Source of the DNA: a virus
Direction: 5' to 3' (one strand)
DNA: 24,313 nucleotides
Virus record (IMG/VR): IMGVR_UViG_3300005511_000084
Coordinates: 1 to 24,313 of that record
The notes under the pieces were generated by a model. That model saw only the letters and a program-made list of their open reading frames with translations, was not told the DNA's origin and ran no database searches. The translations under genes were made by a program, and so were the position numbers. Positions 8,170 through 16,000 of this stretch are shown here, piece after piece. The first letter of the stretch is position 1; every line of letters begins with the position of its first letter.

Positions 8170-9791
8170 GGCGCGTTGCTCTGCTGGGGCTCGGTTTCAT
8201 CGTCGGACGTGTCGTCCGTCTCGTCCGGACCTTCGTCCGCCGGTTCGCCCGCCCCCGCGGGCGCCGTCGGCGGAGGCGCGCCGAGGCCGGCGGCCTTGCG
8301 CGCCGCCTGCTCTTTCCCGAGCTGCTCGTTCTTCTTGTCGAAGTCGCCGCCGGTGCGCTCCATGCACACCTGCTCGCGGCTCTTGACCCCTGTCGCGATG
8401 TCGAGCGCGTCCGCTTGCGCTTCCTGATAGGGACTGAGGCTCTGGCGCTGCGGACCAATCCACTGCGCGCCACACCAGGCGGCGCGGATGACCGGGTCGC
8501 TGAAAAACCCGGGACGATTTAGGCGGCCGGAGGCAACCGCCTCCTCCATCATCCACTCGTAAAGCGGCTGGCAGAAGCGACCCGCGAACCACGACCGGCG
8601 CCGGCGGAACGCTTGCCAGGCCATCTCCAGCGCGGCGCGCGATGCCGAATAGGAGGCAGTAAAGCTCTTGAGCAGTAACTCGACGGGCAGCTCGAGCGCG
8701 ACGCCGACCTCGCGGCAGAACGCCTTCACGAAGGCGTCGTAATTGGCGTTCGGGCGCTGCGGATTGAACGAGGTAAAGGTCTCGCCAGGCCCCGTCGAGA
8801 TGATCGCGCCGGCGCCGAGCTTGACCTCGTTATCAGCGAGCCCGACATCCTTTTCGCCGACGATCGGGTCGCTGGCATCGTCATCCGCCGGCGCCTGGAT
8901 CACGCCGGTGATAAACGACGTCACAACCGCAGCATCGACCTCGGCGGTGCTGTAGGTTGAGAGCTGCTGCAGGTGCTCCACCACGACGGCGAGATAGGGA
9001 ATGCCGCGCGACTGCTCCGGCCGCAGGCGTTCATAGACGTGCAACACCGTCCTAACGCCGCCCTCGCTCCACGCCGGGACGCGTTCCCACTTCATGCCGG
9101 CGATGCGGCGCGCGCCCGGGTGCTTGTCCGAGACGTGATAGGCTACGGGAACCCCGTCCGGGTTGAACTCGACTCCGCCGGACACCCGGTCACTGTCTTG
9201 TGTCCAATTCGGATTGGAGACGCGATCCGCCTCGAGGAGCTGCACCTTGGTGCCGTAAACGTCGCCCGGGTCCTTCCGGTAGCGGCGCACGGCGAAGACG
9301 TCACCAGACTCGAGCGCCGAGCGAAGCGACAGCTGCTGCATCTCGTCCATGCATTGCACGCGCGTGAAGTCGGCCGTCGCGCAGAAGACGCCCCACTCGC
9401 GCTCCTGCTCTGCCTCGAAGGCATCGGCTTGCTCCGGTGTCAGGCCCAGAGCCTTGCTGTCGATCGCGGCCTCAAGCTTGAGTCCTTCGCCGACGACACC
9501 CACCGCGGTGGTCGACACGGCACCGGCAGCAAGCGGCGCGTTGCGACCGAGGTCGCGCGAGCGTCCGCGAAGTTGAGGAAGATCGAGCAGCGAATCCGTG
9601 TCCGCGCTGCCTTGGCCGGGAAACCAGGCCTTGAGCGAGCGCCGATCTCGGCGTCCGCCGTTGTATCCGAAGCGGCCGCCGCTCCCAAAGGAGGCATCGA
9701 GCCGCGCGCGAGCGTGCATGCGCGCAAGGCCCGCCGCCGGCGAGAATGCCGACACGACGCGATCGATGATATTCTGCCGATAATCGCTCAT
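8166..9791 (-). CDS. Portal protein (lambda gpB family)
   Basis: From ATG 9791 (MSDYRQNIIDRVVSAFSPAA) it encodes about 541 residues, the size of lambda gpB (533). Diagnostic segments are RSRDLGRNAPLAAGAVSTTA near the N-terminus, SALESGDVFAVRRYR, VEFNPDGVPVAYHVSD, the SRGIPYLAVVVEHLQQLSTY helix, and KSFTASYSASRAALEMAWQA. The C-terminal ~50 residues are acidic and Pro-rich. Longer starts upstream merely overlap the W-like gene; the chosen ATG overlaps its stop (ATGA). It forms the dodecameric DNA gate at one capsid vertex. Confidence 0.93.
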   Translation of the reverse strand: MSDYRQNIIDRVVSAFSPAAGLARMHARARLDASFGSGGRFGYNGGRRDRRSLKAWFPGQGSADTDSLLDLPQLRGRSRDLGRNAPLAAGAVSTTAVGVVGEGLKLEAAIDSKALGLTPEQADAFEAEQEREWGVFCATADFTRVQCMDEMQQLSLRSALESGDVFAVRRYRKDPGDVYGTKVQLLEADRVSNPNWTQDSDRVSGGVEFNPDGVPVAYHVSDKHPGARRIAGMKWERVPAWSEGGVRTVLHVYERLRPEQSRGIPYLAVVVEHLQQLSTYSTAEVDAAVVTSFITGVIQAPADDDASDPIVGEKDVGLADNEVKLGAGAIISTGPGETFTSFNPQRPNANYDAFVKAFCREVGVALELPVELLLKSFTASYSASRAALEMAWQAFRRRRSWFAGRFCQPLYEWMMEEAVASGRLNRPGFFSDPVIRAAWCGAQWIGPQRQSLSPYQEAQADALDIATGVKSREQVCMERTGGDFDKKNEQLGKEQAARKAAGLGAPPPTAPAGAGEPADEGPDETDDTSDDETEPQQSNAP

Positions 9792-10030
9792 CCGAAGGGC
9801 ACCACATAGCGCGTGCGCCGGCGACCGCCCGACGCCGCCGGCGTCAAGGCTTTCACTCGCGCGTCCCAAAATTCGATCTGCTGCCGGATCTCCGCCGCGT
9901 CGGCACGCTCGAGCTTGCGGCGACCGTTACCGGTTTCGATCTCATAACTCTGCGACGTAGCGACGGCTTGATTTGCCGCCAGCCAAATCTCCAGCTGCGC
10001 CTGCGCTTGCGCGAGCGTGATGCCTGCCAC
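9788..10030 (-). CDS. Head-tail connector, gpW-like
   Basis: 80 residues from GTG 10030, chosen because AAGGAG lies 6 nt upstream and the sequence then starts VAGITLAQAQAQLEIWLAAN. This is the typical gpW layout: two helices around a short beta hairpin (SQSYEIETGNGRRKLERADA), a second helix RQQIEFWDARVKAL, and a basic tail RRRTRYVVPFG. Lambda gpW has 68 residues and binds the portal ring after packaging. The stop overlaps the portal ATG. Confidence 0.88.
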   Translation of the reverse strand: MAGITLAQAQAQLEIWLAANQAVATSQSYEIETGNGRRKLERADAAEIRQQIEFWDARVKALTPAASGGRRRTRYVVPFG

Positions 10031-10044
10031 CAGGTTGCTCCTTG

Positions 10045-12012
10045 TTAGCCTATACCGCTCGACAGAACGCGGCGGCCGCGAACCGGCTTTTTCGGACGAC
10101 CGACAAGCGGCGGTTTCGCAGCGATCTTGACCGGCTCCGGCGCGAACAGATCCGGCTCGGCGAGAACCGGCGGCACGCCGCGCTCGCGCGCCAGCACCGC
10201 CCATTGCTCCGGCGACAAGCGCGACAGGCCGAGATATTCGGCCATCGCCATCGCATAGATCCGGCAGTCGAGCAGATGGTTCGGTCCGGTTTCCTGCCAG
10301 ACCTTCACCGTGCGGCCGCGGACCGTCGTTGTTTTGAGGTACTCGGCCGTCTGCTGCTTGAAGTAGCGCTCGTCGCAGCCCTGGTGGTGGTGGCAGTAGC
10401 CGTCCGGATCGACCTCGGCGCCGGCCTTGCGGCCGTCCTTTTGCAGGTTGGTGTAGAACGTCGCCTTGAGCGCCCAGGTGCCAATCGGCCAGAGCGTCGC
10501 CCCCTTCTTGATCTTCTTGCCCGAGAGCTTGACGTCGACCGGCACAGGCGTGCCGATCGCCGGCGCGCTCCAGCCCGAGACACCCTTAATCGCGTAAGCG
10601 CGCGGGCGCGAGCGGCAGAACGCATAGACCTGGTTGGAGCGGCCGCCGTCGCCGGCGTCGATCGCCATGCAATCGAGGATGCGGTGACCGCCGAATGCGT
10701 CAGGAAACTGCCGCTCATAGAACGTGGCGAGCTTGGCGAAGGCGCCGGCCTTGTGATCGGTCGTCTCGCCCTCGAAGAATTCGTGGTGCACCGACCAGGA
10801 CTCGCCGTTGTCCGCGAAGGCGACCGCCTCGACCCAGATGCCGGAATGCTGCACGTCGGCGCCGGCGACCAGGAGCAAGCCGCGCGCCGGCACCACACCG
10901 GCGGTGTAGTCCTCGCGGCGGGCGAGCAGCCGCTCATAATCCGGCGCGTCACCCTTCAGCTCGAACGGCAGGCCGAGGGTCAGATTCCAGAACGTCTTGA
11001 GCTTGGTCGGGTTGTCGCCGGCCTGGAGATACTCCTTCGCGATCTCATCCCAGGGCACGAAAGGCGAGGACAGCGCGTCGAAATGATAGCTCTTGAACTT
11101 GCCAGCGCCAGGTGCGGTCGGGACCCAGCGGCCGGTCTCATAAACGGCGAATTTTTGCCAGCCCTCGATCACTGCGCCACAGCACGCCGGCACATAGCGT
11201 GCGTTGTAAGGCGGCTCCTTGTCGAACTCGAAGCGCGGCGCCTTCTCCGACCACTCGAAACGCAAATTGTCGTCGCCGCAGTGCGGGCAGACCATGGTCC
11301 AGCGGCGCTGGTCGCCCGCCTCGAACTTGGACTCGATCGACGAGGCGCCCTTGATGGTCGGAGTCGAGAAATAGGCGCGCTTCCAGGTGCCCGAGCGCAG
11401 AAACGAAATCTGGCGCGCCCGGATCATGTCGAGCGGGTCGCCCTGGTCGTTCAAATCGGCCGGATATTCGTCGATTTCGTCGCAGAGCGCCTTTTTGATG
11501 GTTTTGGAACGCAGATCCGCGGTCGACGACGCCAGCGACAGGAACAGCGAGCAGTCCGGCGAGAACTTCTTCTCGTAAGTTTTTGAGGCGTTGCCGGCGC
11601 GCGCGGTCTGCGGAAACACCTTTTTCCGCATGATCGGCGACAGCTCGAGCGCGCGACCGAGCTTTTGCGAGTTGAAGTCGCCGAGCGCCGAGTCGGTTGG
11701 CTGCACGATCATCATGTCGCACGGGTCGCGGTCGATCGAATGACACGCGGCGATCTGCAGTAGCGTGGTGAAGGCCGATTGCGCCGACTTCATCACCGCG
11801 ATTTCGTTGTCGGGCGCGTCCGGGCCGAGCGCGTCGAGCGGCTCGACCAAGTGCGGCGTGCGCGTAAGGTCGATCAGCTGCGACTTGCGCTCGCCGTCCG
11901 GCAGATAGAAATGCTGATTGGCCCAGGCCGACGGCGTGATCGGCGCCGGCGGCGAGAACACGGCCGCGAAGATGCCGGCGATCAGGGGAAGCGCGCGCGG
12001 GATCGTTTTCAT
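10045..12012 (-). CDS. Terminase large subunit (GpA family)
   Basis: 655 residues. The N-terminal ATPase has a deviant Walker A (VMKSAQSAFTT, Lys75) and Walker B/catalytic acid in KKALCDEIDEYP. A Cys-rich motif (MVCPHCGDDN and PACCGAV) follows at about 240-280. The nuclease part contains GLLLVAGADVQHSG and CMAIDAGDGG, giving candidate metal-binding acids. The C-terminal tail is basic and Pro-rich. It overlaps the small subunit gene by ATGA. It cuts concatemers and drives packaging; lambda-type GpA enzymes work at cos sites. Confidence 0.95.
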   Translation of the reverse strand: MKTIPRALPLIAGIFAAVFSPPAPITPSAWANQHFYLPDGERKSQLIDLTRTPHLVEPLDALGPDAPDNEIAVMKSAQSAFTTLLQIAACHSIDRDPCDMMIVQPTDSALGDFNSQKLGRALELSPIMRKKVFPQTARAGNASKTYEKKFSPDCSLFLSLASSTADLRSKTIKKALCDEIDEYPADLNDQGDPLDMIRARQISFLRSGTWKRAYFSTPTIKGASSIESKFEAGDQRRWTMVCPHCGDDNLRFEWSEKAPRFEFDKEPPYNARYVPACCGAVIEGWQKFAVYETGRWVPTAPGAGKFKSYHFDALSSPFVPWDEIAKEYLQAGDNPTKLKTFWNLTLGLPFELKGDAPDYERLLARREDYTAGVVPARGLLLVAGADVQHSGIWVEAVAFADNGESWSVHHEFFEGETTDHKAGAFAKLATFYERQFPDAFGGHRILDCMAIDAGDGGRSNQVYAFCRSRPRAYAIKGVSGWSAPAIGTPVPVDVKLSGKKIKKGATLWPIGTWALKATFYTNLQKDGRKAGAEVDPDGYCHHHQGCDERYFKQQTAEYLKTTTVRGRTVKVWQETGPNHLLDCRIYAMAMAEYLGLSRLSPEQWAVLARERGVPPVLAEPDLFAPEPVKIAAKPPLVGRPKKPVRGRRVLSSGIG

Positions 12013-12599
12013 GACGTCACTTCCTCCTTTCCGGTCTCATCATGGGCGGCGACAACCCGCATGTTCTGCTCGAGCGCGCCGCGGACGTTGCGCGCGATGT
12101 TTTTCAACACCTGGCGGGCGCCGGCGAGGCCATCCTTGGCGAGGGCCGCCGCGATCTCGTCGGCGAAATTCGGCAAGCCTTCCAGCTCGCGGACGATGAC
12201 AGCCGCGCACTTCTCCATCGAGCGCGTGACGTCCTCGGTCGACAGCAGCTTTCCGACGCGCTGGTCGTATTCCAGCTCGGCCGTCCGTGCCCGATAGATC
12301 TCGGTCGCGGTCTTGGCCTGCGTCAGCCGCGCAACGTTCGACTCGCTCGCCGCGGCAGCGCGCATGCCGGCGGCGCTGCCGAAGGTCGGATCGGCGCCGC
12401 CGAAATCCTCGCCATCCTCTGCATCCGCGACCAGGATGCGCTCGCGGGTCTCGCCGAGCGCGAAGTCGGCGGCGGCCGGGTCGATCTTGCCGTCGATAAA
12501 CGCCGAGGGCGGGATCTTGCCGGCCTTAACCAGTTTAGAGATTGCCTGTCGGGAGACGCCGCGATGGGCGGCGTACTCGGTTTGCGTCATGCCGGTCAT
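12009..12599 (-). CDS. Terminase small subunit (Nu1-like)
   Basis: 196 residues from ATG 12599, which lies 4 nt after the stop of the upstream gene. The frame is open further upstream but only as a shadow. The N-terminus is a helix-turn-helix (MTQTEYAAHRGVSRQAISKL) as in the winged DNA-binding domain of lambda Nu1. The middle (ASESNVARLTQAKTATEIYR) and the C-terminal FADEIAAALAKDG...ARQVLKN segments are helical and likely mediate oligomerisation and binding to the large subunit. It would recognise the packaging site. Confidence 0.88.
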   Translation of the reverse strand: MTGMTQTEYAAHRGVSRQAISKLVKAGKIPPSAFIDGKIDPAAADFALGETRERILVADAEDGEDFGGADPTFGSAAGMRAAAASESNVARLTQAKTATEIYRARTAELEYDQRVGKLLSTEDVTRSMEKCAAVIVRELEGLPNFADEIAAALAKDGLAGARQVLKNIARNVRGALEQNMRVVAAHDETGKEEVTS

Positions 12600-12603
12600 G
12601 GGC

Positions 12604-13992
12604 TTAGGCCGCAGCCGCGGGTTTCTTCTTGCGAGCTGCGGCCTTGACCGACTGCTCGGCCTCGACCAGCTCGACGCCGCGCGCGCGGGCGACCTCGGCG
12701 AAGGTATGGCCGTCGCCGTCGAGGATCGCGACGCCGCCGGTGAAGTCCTGCCAGCGCCGCACGGCGACGTCGACATAGGCCGGGTTCAACTCCATCGCGA
12801 AGGCGCGACGACCGGCGACGTGCGCGGCAATGATGGTCGAGCCGGAGCCATCGAACGGCTCATAGATCGCATCGCCCACGCGCGAATTGTTGACGATCGG
12901 CCGGCGCATGCACTCGATCGGCTTCTGCGTGCCGTGGCCGGTATCGTTCTTGACGTGGTCGATGTCCCAGACGGTCGACTGCTTGCGCCCGCCGGTCCAC
13001 TTGGAGGTTTCGCCCTCCTTGACCGCGTAGCTCGCGACCTCGTGGTCGTCCTCGAACCGTTCGCCCTGCCAGGAATCGTCGGCGCCGTCCTTGACGGCAT
13101 AGAACGCGGGCTCGTGCTTCCAATGGTAGGCGCCGCGGCCGATCGCCATCCGTTTTTTGTTCCAGATGACCTGGGCGCGGACTTTGAGACCGGCCGCCTC
13201 TAGCGAGCTCTGGACGGTCGCCGAGTGCAAACCGCCATGCCACACGTAGGCGACATGGCCGGGAAACAGACGCCAGGCCTCGGTCCAATCGGCGATGTCG
13301 TCGTTGAGCACCTTACCGGACGCGGCGCCGGCACCGTTGAGGCCCGCCTCCTGGCGCCAGGCCGGGTTGTAGTTCACGCCATAGGGCGGGTCGGTCACCA
13401 TCAGGTGCGGCTTTTCGCCCTCGAGCAGCGCGGCGACGTCCTCGGGGTTGGTCGACGACCCGTTGCGCAGGCGATGGTGGCCGCCGAGCAGCCAGGTGTC
13501 GCCGAGCCGGGACACGGCCACCTTCGGCGGCGGCGGCGCCGCATCGGGCTCCGTGCGGCCGCGTGGCCCGCCGTGGGCGCCTTTGAGCAGCCGCTCGATT
13601 TCCTTCTTGGAGAAGCCGAGCACGACCAGGTCGACGGCGCCGGCCTGCTGCAGGTAGGCCATCTCGCGGGCGAGCAGCTGCTCGTCCCAGGTCGAGTTCT
13701 CCCCGATGCGGTTGTCCGCCATGCAGTAGGCCCGGCGGGCGGCCTCGGAGAGGTGCCCGAGCCGGACCACCGGCACCTCGGCGAGGCCCAGCGACTTCGC
13801 CGCGGCGTAGCGGCCATGGCCCGCGACGATCACGCCCTCGGCGTCGAGCAGAATCGGGTTGTTGAAGCCCCAGGTCTTGATCGACGCCGCGATCTCGGCG
13901 ACCTGCGCCTCGGAGTGCAAACGCGCGTTGCCCTCGAACGGCACGATGGTGCCGAGAGCGCGGAATTCGATCTGCATGGGCTGGAGCTGCAC
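12604..13992 (-). CDS. ParB-like domain fused to DNA methyltransferase
   Basis: About 462 residues from GTG 13992 (AGGA 6 nt upstream; ATG 13977 and TTG 14007 are alternatives). Residues ~8-95 form a ParB/Srx-like domain (FEGNARLHSEAQVAEIAASI, VIVAGHGRYAAAKSLG). The C-terminal part is an N4/N6-type amino methyltransferase: DPPY at about 201-204, GTQKPIECMRRPI, and the SAM-binding FDGSGST at about 380. The motif order suggests beta class. Such fusions are common in alphaproteobacterial prophages and are thought to modify phage DNA against restriction. No partner nuclease lies next to it. It is the first gene of the late block, directly before the terminase genes. Confidence 0.92.
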   Translation of the reverse strand: MQLQPMQIEFRALGTIVPFEGNARLHSEAQVAEIAASIKTWGFNNPILLDAEGVIVAGHGRYAAAKSLGLAEVPVVRLGHLSEAARRAYCMADNRIGENSTWDEQLLAREMAYLQQAGAVDLVVLGFSKKEIERLLKGAHGGPRGRTEPDAAPPPPKVAVSRLGDTWLLGGHHRLRNGSSTNPEDVAALLEGEKPHLMVTDPPYGVNYNPAWRQEAGLNGAGAASGKVLNDDIADWTEAWRLFPGHVAYVWHGGLHSATVQSSLEAAGLKVRAQVIWNKKRMAIGRGAYHWKHEPAFYAVKDGADDSWQGERFEDDHEVASYAVKEGETSKWTGGRKQSTVWDIDHVKNDTGHGTQKPIECMRRPIVNNSRVGDAIYEPFDGSGSTIIAAHVAGRRAFAMELNPAYVDVAVRRWQDFTGGVAILDGDGHTFAEVARARGVELVEAEQSVKAAARKKKPAAAA

Positions 13993-14001
13993 GGGCGGTC
14001 C

Positions 14002-14039
14002 TGTCAACTAACGGCTGTCAACCATGTCAACCGTGTCAA
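14002..14039 (-). repeat. Four TTGACA repeats upstream of the late genes
   Basis: TGTCAA occurs at 14002, 14016, 14025 and 14034 on the plus strand, that is TTGACA on the minus strand, with spacings of 14, 9 and 9 bases. The last three form a 9-bp tandem repeat. They lie 10-47 nt upstream of the ParB-methyltransferase start. TTGACA is the -35 consensus, but four copies at 9-bp steps look more like a binding-site array. Confidence 0.8.
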
Positions 14040-14051
14040 CCTAACTTTCAG

Positions 14052-14116
14052 ATCCCTCCGGCTAGCGAAACGCCGCGGTGCGAATTACCCGCGGTCGTTC
14101 GGGAAGCTGGAGGGAC
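14052..14116. repeat. Nested inverted repeat, candidate cos or regulatory dyad
   Basis: Outer arms TCCCTCC (14053-14059) and GGAGGGA (14109-14115) enclose an inner dyad at 14069-14099, in which AACGCCGCGGT faces ACCCGCGGTCGTT with one bulged base. The position upstream of the packaging genes is where lambda-type phages keep cos, but cohesive ends cannot be defined from sequence alone. Confidence 0.5.
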
Positions 14117-14125
14117 CCGTGAAAC

Positions 14126-14157
14126 AAAAAAGACCGACCGCAGCGACGCGATCGGCC
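14126..14157 (-). terminator. Intrinsic terminator reading leftward
   Basis: On the minus strand GGCCGATCGC, a 6-nt loop GTCGCT and GCGGTCGGTC form a 10-bp stem whose only irregularities are two G-U pairs, followed directly by TTTTTTG. On the plus strand those pairs would be A-C mismatches, so the element is directional. It stands between the early operon (ending in the NusG-like gene) and the late genes. Confidence 0.8.
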
Positions 14158-14221
14158 TGGCCCTCGCCCTAAGGCGCTAGACTAAAGGTCAGGTGAGCCT
14201 ACCCAAAGCGATTATGCCTGC

Positions 14222-14250
14222 TTGGCAAAAACAGAAGATTGGTGCATGAT
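14222..14250 (+). promoter_or_regulatory. Promoter of the membrane-protein moron
   Basis: TTGGCA (14222-14227), a 17-bp spacer and CATGAT (14245-14250) make a reasonable sigma-70-type promoter. The predicted start is about 20 nt before the ATG at 14278. The region is AT-richer than its surroundings. Confidence 0.5.
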
Positions 14251-14277
14251 CAAACATTTCAACCTTGGATTATTTCA

Positions 14278-15246
14278 ATGAATACGCGTCGACTTTTCAT
14301 ATTGCTGATCGCGCTCAGCGCAATCTTGTTACCGCTAGTGGTCGTGGGAACGTGGCCCAAAAGTCCAGCCCCGCACGACGCTCAGTCCAAGCAAATTCAA
14401 GCAAGCGCTGTGGAGAGAGAGAAGGAGGTAAATGGATCGGTTCAGATTGGAAATGGATCGGTTCAGATTAGTCTCCCCCCGTTGCCACGGTATGAACCCA
14501 AACTGTCGCGCATGGAGCCGGCGTTGCCGCTCCCTCCGCTCAATACAGGCAGTCCTTTACCTTCGGTGAGTGACACAACATCAGCTGACGAGTCTGACTG
14601 CCGCGCGCGCAATGCCGAGATGGGAATTATCGAGACGAGCTCAACCGGTCCCTGCATTGAGCTAGGCAAAGTTATAAACAACCTCAAACATGGCAGCTAC
14701 AAATTCAACAAACCTTCCGTAGCCATCCTAGAAGAGTCCTTTCGCTTAAGACTTGTTCTTTTAACGGCCGAGGGGCAAGAGGCCGACTTCAATGGCTTGC
14801 CGGGAAAGGTCGAGACAAGAGACAATAAGCCATTTGCCCAATTTGTGGAGGCAACGCTGACTGGGGAAGACTTCGAGATTAGTCCTGCGGGAGCTCAGGC
14901 ACGAACGGCGACAATAGCAAAGCCTGTCGAATGGGAATGGCGAGTTAAACCGACGTCATCCGGCAAGAAATCGCTCACCGTCGACGTTGCGGCGAATATT
15001 CAGATCGGACCAAATAAAAACCGCGTGCAGATCACGACGCTTCACGAGTCTATCGAAATACAAGTGACGGCATTTCAGCGTCTGCAGAGTTACCTTGCTG
15101 GAGTTAACGGAATGATCGCTGCCGTCACGGCAGCTCTCACCTCGATCGCAGGTCTCATCGGATTCGTTCCCAAAATCCGACAATTCTTCAAAGATAACGT
15201 TCTCACGTTGCTGCGCCCGAAACGGCCCAAACGACGACGCGCGTGA
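14278..15246 (+). CDS. Membrane-anchored protein of unknown function (moron)
   Basis: 322 residues from ATG 14278; a TTG at 14239 would put 13 poorly hydrophobic residues before the membrane helix. Residues ~5-24 are an uncleaved-looking transmembrane segment (LFILLIALSAILLPLVVVG). A Pro-rich linker with a 7-residue tandem duplication (NGSVQI) follows, then a beta-rich domain at about 140-265 (VETRDNKPFAQFVEATLTG, PVEWEWRVKPTSSGKKSLTV). A second membrane helix lies at about 279-297, before a strongly basic tail (RPKRPKRRRA). The gene is lower in GC than its neighbours, faces the opposite way and has its own promoter, so it looks like a lysogeny-expressed moron. The W-x-W-x-V-x-P beta domain recalls domains seen with membrane helices in bacterial signalling or defence proteins, but I cannot name a family. 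Confidence 0.82.
   Translation: MNTRRLFILLIALSAILLPLVVVGTWPKSPAPHDAQSKQIQASAVEREKEVNGSVQIGNGSVQISLPPLPRYEPKLSRMEPALPLPPLNTGSPLPSVSDTTSADESDCRARNAEMGIIETSSTGPCIELGKVINNLKHGSYKFNKPSVAILEESFRLRLVLLTAEGQEADFNGLPGKVETRDNKPFAQFVEATLTGEDFEISPAGAQARTATIAKPVEWEWRVKPTSSGKKSLTVDVAANIQIGPNKNRVQITTLHESIEIQVTAFQRLQSYLAGVNGMIAAVTAALTSIAGLIGFVPKIRQFFKDNVLTLLRPKRPKRRRA
14431..14472 (+). repeat. 21-bp in-frame tandem duplication
   Basis: Two adjacent 21-bp units, each beginning AATGGATCGGTTCAGATT, differ only in their last bases and encode NGSVQIG and NGSVQIS in the linker of the membrane protein. Because the unit is a multiple of three, the duplication keeps the frame. Confidence 0.9.
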
Positions 15247-15388
15247 GACTTCTCGCCGCTAAGGAGCTTGACTAGCTTAGAGGCGCTCAGCCGCTTACAT
15301 GACAAGGACAAATGGCAAAGGCGGTGCAAGAGACGGTGTCAGTCACGCTTCGCGCGCCTACCTGGGATCAGGTGCTGCGCATCAGGGC

Positions 15389-16000
15389 TTAATCCTGACG
15401 TCGAGCAACCCCGGTCGCGATGGCGGTATCGGTGATCTGCTCGACTTGCGTGTCGTCCATCTGGACCGACACGCTGCGCTTGAACGCCTCTAGGAGGACC
15501 GTGAGTCGGCCCTTTGAGTCAAGACGCTCAAGCCGTCCCACGAAGTCGCTGAACGGTCCATCGATGACCCGGAGGACGTCGCCGATTGCTAGTTTGCCTC
15601 GCCTGCCCCGGCCGTTGCGAGGCGCGTTGAGATGGGCCTCAATGTCACGCAGCGTCGCCATGTCCGCCAGCGACATCCGAGCCCGACAATCACCAATGCG
15701 GTGGAAGCCAGCGACATGCGGGAATGACAGCATTGCATCGCTACTTTCGGTATCGAGCACGAAGATGAGGCCTGGCACGAAGGGCTTCGCGATGCGTCGA
15801 CCGAGATGCGGCTTCCGCGCCAACGCTCCGCCCGTCCGCTTCACATAGCGCACCTCGATCGGATACCAGCCCGCCAAACCGTGATAGCCAAACCAGCGCA
15901 TGACATCGCGCTCACGTCCCGGATACACGTCGAGCAAATACCAGCACGAAGGCGCGGGCTCTGCCGCAAGCAATTCCCGCTGTTGCAGCTGCATGTTCAT
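15389..16000 (-). CDS. NusG-family transcription antitermination protein
   Basis: 203 residues from ATG 16000, which has AGGAGGAG just upstream; longer starts shadow the upstream gene. The NGN domain (about 17-120) starts CWYLLDVYPGRERDVMRWFG and includes AKPFVPGLIFVLDTES and SFPHVAGFHRIG. The C-terminal KOW domain (about 140-195) reads GDVLRVIDGPFSDFVGRLER. Host NusG binds RNA polymerase and S10/Rho. Specialised paralogues such as RfaH and LoaP act on selected operons. This copy is the last gene of the early operon and overlaps the preceding gene by ATGA. Downstream lie a terminator and the late genes, so a late antiterminator role (analogous to lambda Q) is a strong inference. Confidence 0.88.
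   Translation of the reverse strand: MNMQLQQRELLAAEPAPSCWYLLDVYPGRERDVMRWFGYHGLAGWYPIEVRYVKRTGGALARKPHLGRRIAKPFVPGLIFVLDTESSDAMLSFPHVAGFHRIGDCRARMSLADMATLRDIEAHLNAPRNGRGRRGKLAIGDVLRVIDGPFSDFVGRLERLDSKGRLTVLLEAFKRSVSVQMDDTQVEQITDTAIATGVARRQD

Noticed and set aside
10042-11586. Plus-strand open frame of 514 codons
   Set aside because: It is antisense to the terminase large subunit; composition is that of a shadow frame.
14002-14039. CRISPR-like short repeats
   Set aside because: Units are only 6-9 bp with no spacers of constant length; a binding array is more likely.
15261-15283. Imperfect hairpin after the moron as a terminator
   Set aside because: CTAAG/CTTAG-type arms are short with a bulge and no T-tract follows.
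15299-15493. 64-codon plus-strand frame after the moron
   Set aside because: It runs into the antisense of the NusG-like gene and lacks a ribosome site or recognisable content.
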